Part shown: positions 5,912 through 6,502 of the stretch, piece by piece
Layout: the number at the start of each line of letters is the position of its first letter
Position numbering within the stretch: position 1 is the first letter of the stretch
NCBI GenBank assembly: GCA_009777165.1
Contig: WRML01000134.1
Coordinates: 1-6,502 of the forward strand
Direction: 5' to 3'
DNA from: Kiritimatiellota bacterium
Lineage (GTDB): Bacteria; Verrucomicrobiota; Kiritimatiellia; RFP12; UBA1067
DNA length: 6,502 bases
Notes under the pieces: model-generated
Told to the model about the DNA's origin: nothing
Seen by the model: only the letters and a program-made list of their open reading frames with translations
Database searches by the model: none
Translations under genes and position numbers: made by a program

Positions 5912-5954
5912 GTGTGACGTTTTAGGTGTTACAACACAGGGTCTTTTTCTAACG

Positions 5955-6055
5955 GGAATAACTGAAACACAAACATCCCTGTCCGCCGAAACACATGGGA
6001 TTCCCCATATTCATCGGCGGACAGGAATGTCCGCATTTCGTTAGGAATAATTGAA
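5955..6055 (+). repeat. Direct repeats flanking the long hairpin
   Basis: GGAATAACTGAA (5955-5966) and GGAATAATTGAA (6044-6055) differ at one base and lie on either side of the hairpin at 5973-6030. They may mark the ends of a duplicated or inserted unit. Confidence 0.4.
5973..6030. terminator. Long nested hairpin, possible bidirectional terminator or REP-like palindrome
   Basis: CCTGTCCGCCGA (5978-5989) and TCGGCGGACAGG (6014-6025) form a perfect 12-bp stem; after one C/A mismatch ACAT (5973-5976) pairs with ATGT (6027-6030). Inside, ATGGG (5995-5999) pairs with CCCAT (6004-6008) around an ATTC loop. It lies between converging genes, 40 bp past the small basic protein gene, and on the minus strand a T-rich stretch follows. 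It lacks a strong T run on the plus strand, so a palindromic repeat is an equally good reading. Confidence 0.5.
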
Positions 6056-6069
6056 TACGTAATTGGGGT

Positions 6070-6225
6070 TTACGCGTCGGGCTTTGTCTTACGCAAACCT
6101 AGACCGCGGTCGCCGTCTTTCCACAGCCCACGTTTCTTCAGCAGGTTGACGCGCTCAAAACGCTTCAACACATTGCGCTTTGCAATAATCTTACCCGAAC
6201 CCTTTAAGCTGGAATGCTGACTCAT
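6070..6225 (-). CDS. Small basic protein, Chlamydiae/Verrucomicrobia type
   Basis: The 51-residue product begins MSQHSSLKGSGK and ends RGLGLRKTKPDA; it is rich in Lys and Arg, with the central motif KRNVLKRFERVNLLKKRG (15-32). I recognise it as the short basic protein family conserved in Chlamydiae, Verrucomicrobia and relatives, whose function is not established; its charge suggests RNA or ribosome binding. An upstream in-frame ATG at 6267 would add 14 residues (MSGNRRTKRREKGI), but the ATG at 6225 is preferred because GAAGGG lies 4 nt upstream, family members begin MSQHSSL, and the longer start would fall within a few bases of the predicted transcription start. It is monocistronic with its own strong promoter. 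Confidence 0.85.
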   Translation of the reverse strand: MSQHSSLKGSGKIIAKRNVLKRFERVNLLKKRGLWKDGDRGLGLRKTKPDA

Positions 6226-6247
6226 GATACCCTTCTCTCTTCGTTTC

Positions 6248-6265
6248 GTCCGCCTATTGCCGGAC
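6248..6265 (-). promoter_or_regulatory. Leader hairpin of the small basic protein gene
   Basis: GTCCG (6248-6252) and CGGAC (6261-6265) form a 5-bp stem with an 8-nt loop in the predicted leader, about 12 nt upstream of the ribosome binding site. A role in autoregulation is possible but only inferred. Confidence 0.35.
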
Positions 6266-6276
6266 ATGAAAAAATA

Positions 6277-6305
6277 ATATTAGCACACTCCTCTCCGTAT
6301 TTCAA
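6277..6305 (-). promoter_or_regulatory. Sigma-70-type promoter of the small basic protein gene
   Basis: On the minus strand TTGAAA (6300-6305) is followed after 17 bp by TAATAT (6277-6282), close to consensus at both boxes. The start near 6270 gives a leader of about 45 nt to the ATG at 6225, supporting that start over the upstream ATG at 6267. Confidence 0.75.
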
Positions 6306-6340
6306 CCTAAATTCTAGTGGAGTTCACCAAAAAGAGAAAA

Positions 6341-6364
6341 GTTAAAAAGTTAAAAAGTTAAAAA
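6341..6364 (+). repeat. Three tandem copies of GTTAAAAA
   Basis: GTTAAAAA occurs at 6341-6348, 6349-6356 and 6357-6364 and is followed by the palindrome GTTTAAAC (6365-6372). It lies upstream of the small basic protein promoter. Confidence 0.9.
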
Positions 6365-6405
6365 GTTTAAACGTTTATAGCTGGCGCATTTTGAAATAGA
6401 GTTCA

Positions 6406-6438
6406 TATCGTTAATTCAGTTGAAAACCATTCCATTTT
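6406..6438 (+). repeat. 33-bp direct repeat, copy 2
   Basis: This matches 5792-5824 exactly over 33 bases. Here its GAAAACCATT (6422-6431) pairs with AATGGTTTTC (6455-6464) downstream, and CCATT (6432-6436) with AATGG (6446-6450), making a hairpin of 15 pairs with a 4-nt bulge that copy 1 cannot form. Confidence 0.9.
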
Positions 6439-6442
6439 TAAC

Positions 6443-6490
6443 CACAATGGACACAATGGTTTTCACAATAGACACAAAGGATACAAGAGG
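6443..6490 (+). repeat. Degenerate 9-bp tandem array
   Basis: Successive 9-mers read CACAATGGA, CACAATGGT, (TTT), CACAATAGA, CACAAAGGA and TACAAGAGG. TGGACAC (6448-6454) also has an inverted partner GTGTCCA at 6496-6502, at the window edge, so the structure may continue beyond it. Confidence 0.6.
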
Positions 6491-6502
6491 CAATCGTGTC
6501 CA

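Larger units (their letters stand above)
5759..5936. mobile_element. Foldback, MITE-like element with imperfect terminal inverted repeats
   Basis: The ends TGTTGTAACA (5759-5768) and TGTTACAACA (5927-5936) are a perfect 10-bp inverted repeat. Complementarity continues inward: both arms carry CGTCACA next, then CTAT, and later TTCCATT. By hand alignment the left arm 5759-5822 and right arm 5881-5936 match at about 43 of 56 paired positions, with a 7-nt and a 1-nt gap. The element is 178 bp and encodes nothing. I see no clear target-site duplication. It could instead be a structured 3' UTR of the TIM-barrel gene. Confidence 0.45.
5757..6069. other. Intergenic region between converging genes
   Basis: This 313-bp gap contains a foldback element (5759-5936) starting three bases after the TAG stop of the TIM-barrel gene, then a long nested hairpin (5973-6030) flanked by 12-bp near-identical direct repeats. 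No coding sequence was found. Confidence 0.65.
6226..6502. other. Upstream region of the small basic protein gene, repeat-rich
   Basis: This stretch holds the leader hairpin and promoter of the small basic protein gene (6248-6305), an 8-bp tandem repeat (6341-6364), the second copy of the 33-bp repeat (6406-6438) and a degenerate 9-bp tandem array (6443-6490) reaching toward the window edge. No coding sequence was found. Confidence 0.65.

Noticed and set aside
6226..6267. Longer start of the small basic protein at 6267
   Set aside because: The added residues do not fit the family start, and the ATG lies within a few bases of the predicted transcription start; 6225 has the better ribosome binding site.
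5792..6438. CRISPR array
   Set aside because: Only two copies of the 33-bp repeat exist, 614 bp apart, with a gene between them and no regular spacers or cas genes.

Overview
The window reads as chromosomal DNA from a member of the PVC superphylum (Verrucomicrobiota, Kiritimatiellota or Lentisphaerota). The best marker is a 51-residue lysine/arginine-rich protein on the minus strand (6070-6225) that looks like the small basic protein family I know only from Chlamydiae and Verrucomicrobia relatives. A Tat-exported xylose-isomerase-like TIM-barrel protein and a VTC/DUF4956 pair also fit that group. Genes are moderately GC-rich; the gaps between them are AT-rich and full of inverted and direct repeats. 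I recognised the families by reading the sequence, not by a database search.

Layout. (1) 44-2756, minus strand: a compact three-gene operon, transcribed in the order VTC-domain polyphosphate polymerase-like protein, DUF4956 membrane protein, HlyD/RND-adaptor-like protein. Gaps are 4 and 12 bp and the second and third genes start with GTG. A good sigma-70-type promoter (TTGAAC, 17 bp, TATTAT) lies upstream with phased A-tracts behind it and an 8-bp hairpin in the leader. A further gene may begin at position 9 and run off the left edge. (2) 2757-3140: the promoter above, then a cluster of hairpins downstream of the next gene. (3) 3141-4598, minus strand: an outer-membrane beta-barrel protein of the alginate-export (AlgE-like) type with a signal peptide and C-terminal phenylalanine. 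(4) 4599-4922: a divergent regulatory region with three GTCAG motifs exactly 11 bp apart (Pho-box-like geometry), a 7-bp dyad in the porin leader and an extended -10 for the rightward gene. (5) 4923-5756, plus strand: a Tat-signal sugar phosphate isomerase/epimerase-like protein with all four metal ligands. (6) 5757-6069: a foldback (MITE-like) element and a long nested hairpin between converging genes. (7) 6070-6225, minus strand: the small basic protein with a near-consensus promoter. (8) 6226-6502: that promoter, short tandem repeats and a second copy of a 33-bp repeat.

How the genes may work together: VTC enzymes make polyphosphate, DUF4956 proteins are membrane proteins often encoded beside them, and the adaptor would span the periplasm. 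My inference is a membrane-linked polyphosphate (or other polyanion) synthesis and export system. The nearby porin with a Pho-like promoter could be under phosphate control, but that link is untested. The TIM-barrel and small basic protein genes look like independent units.
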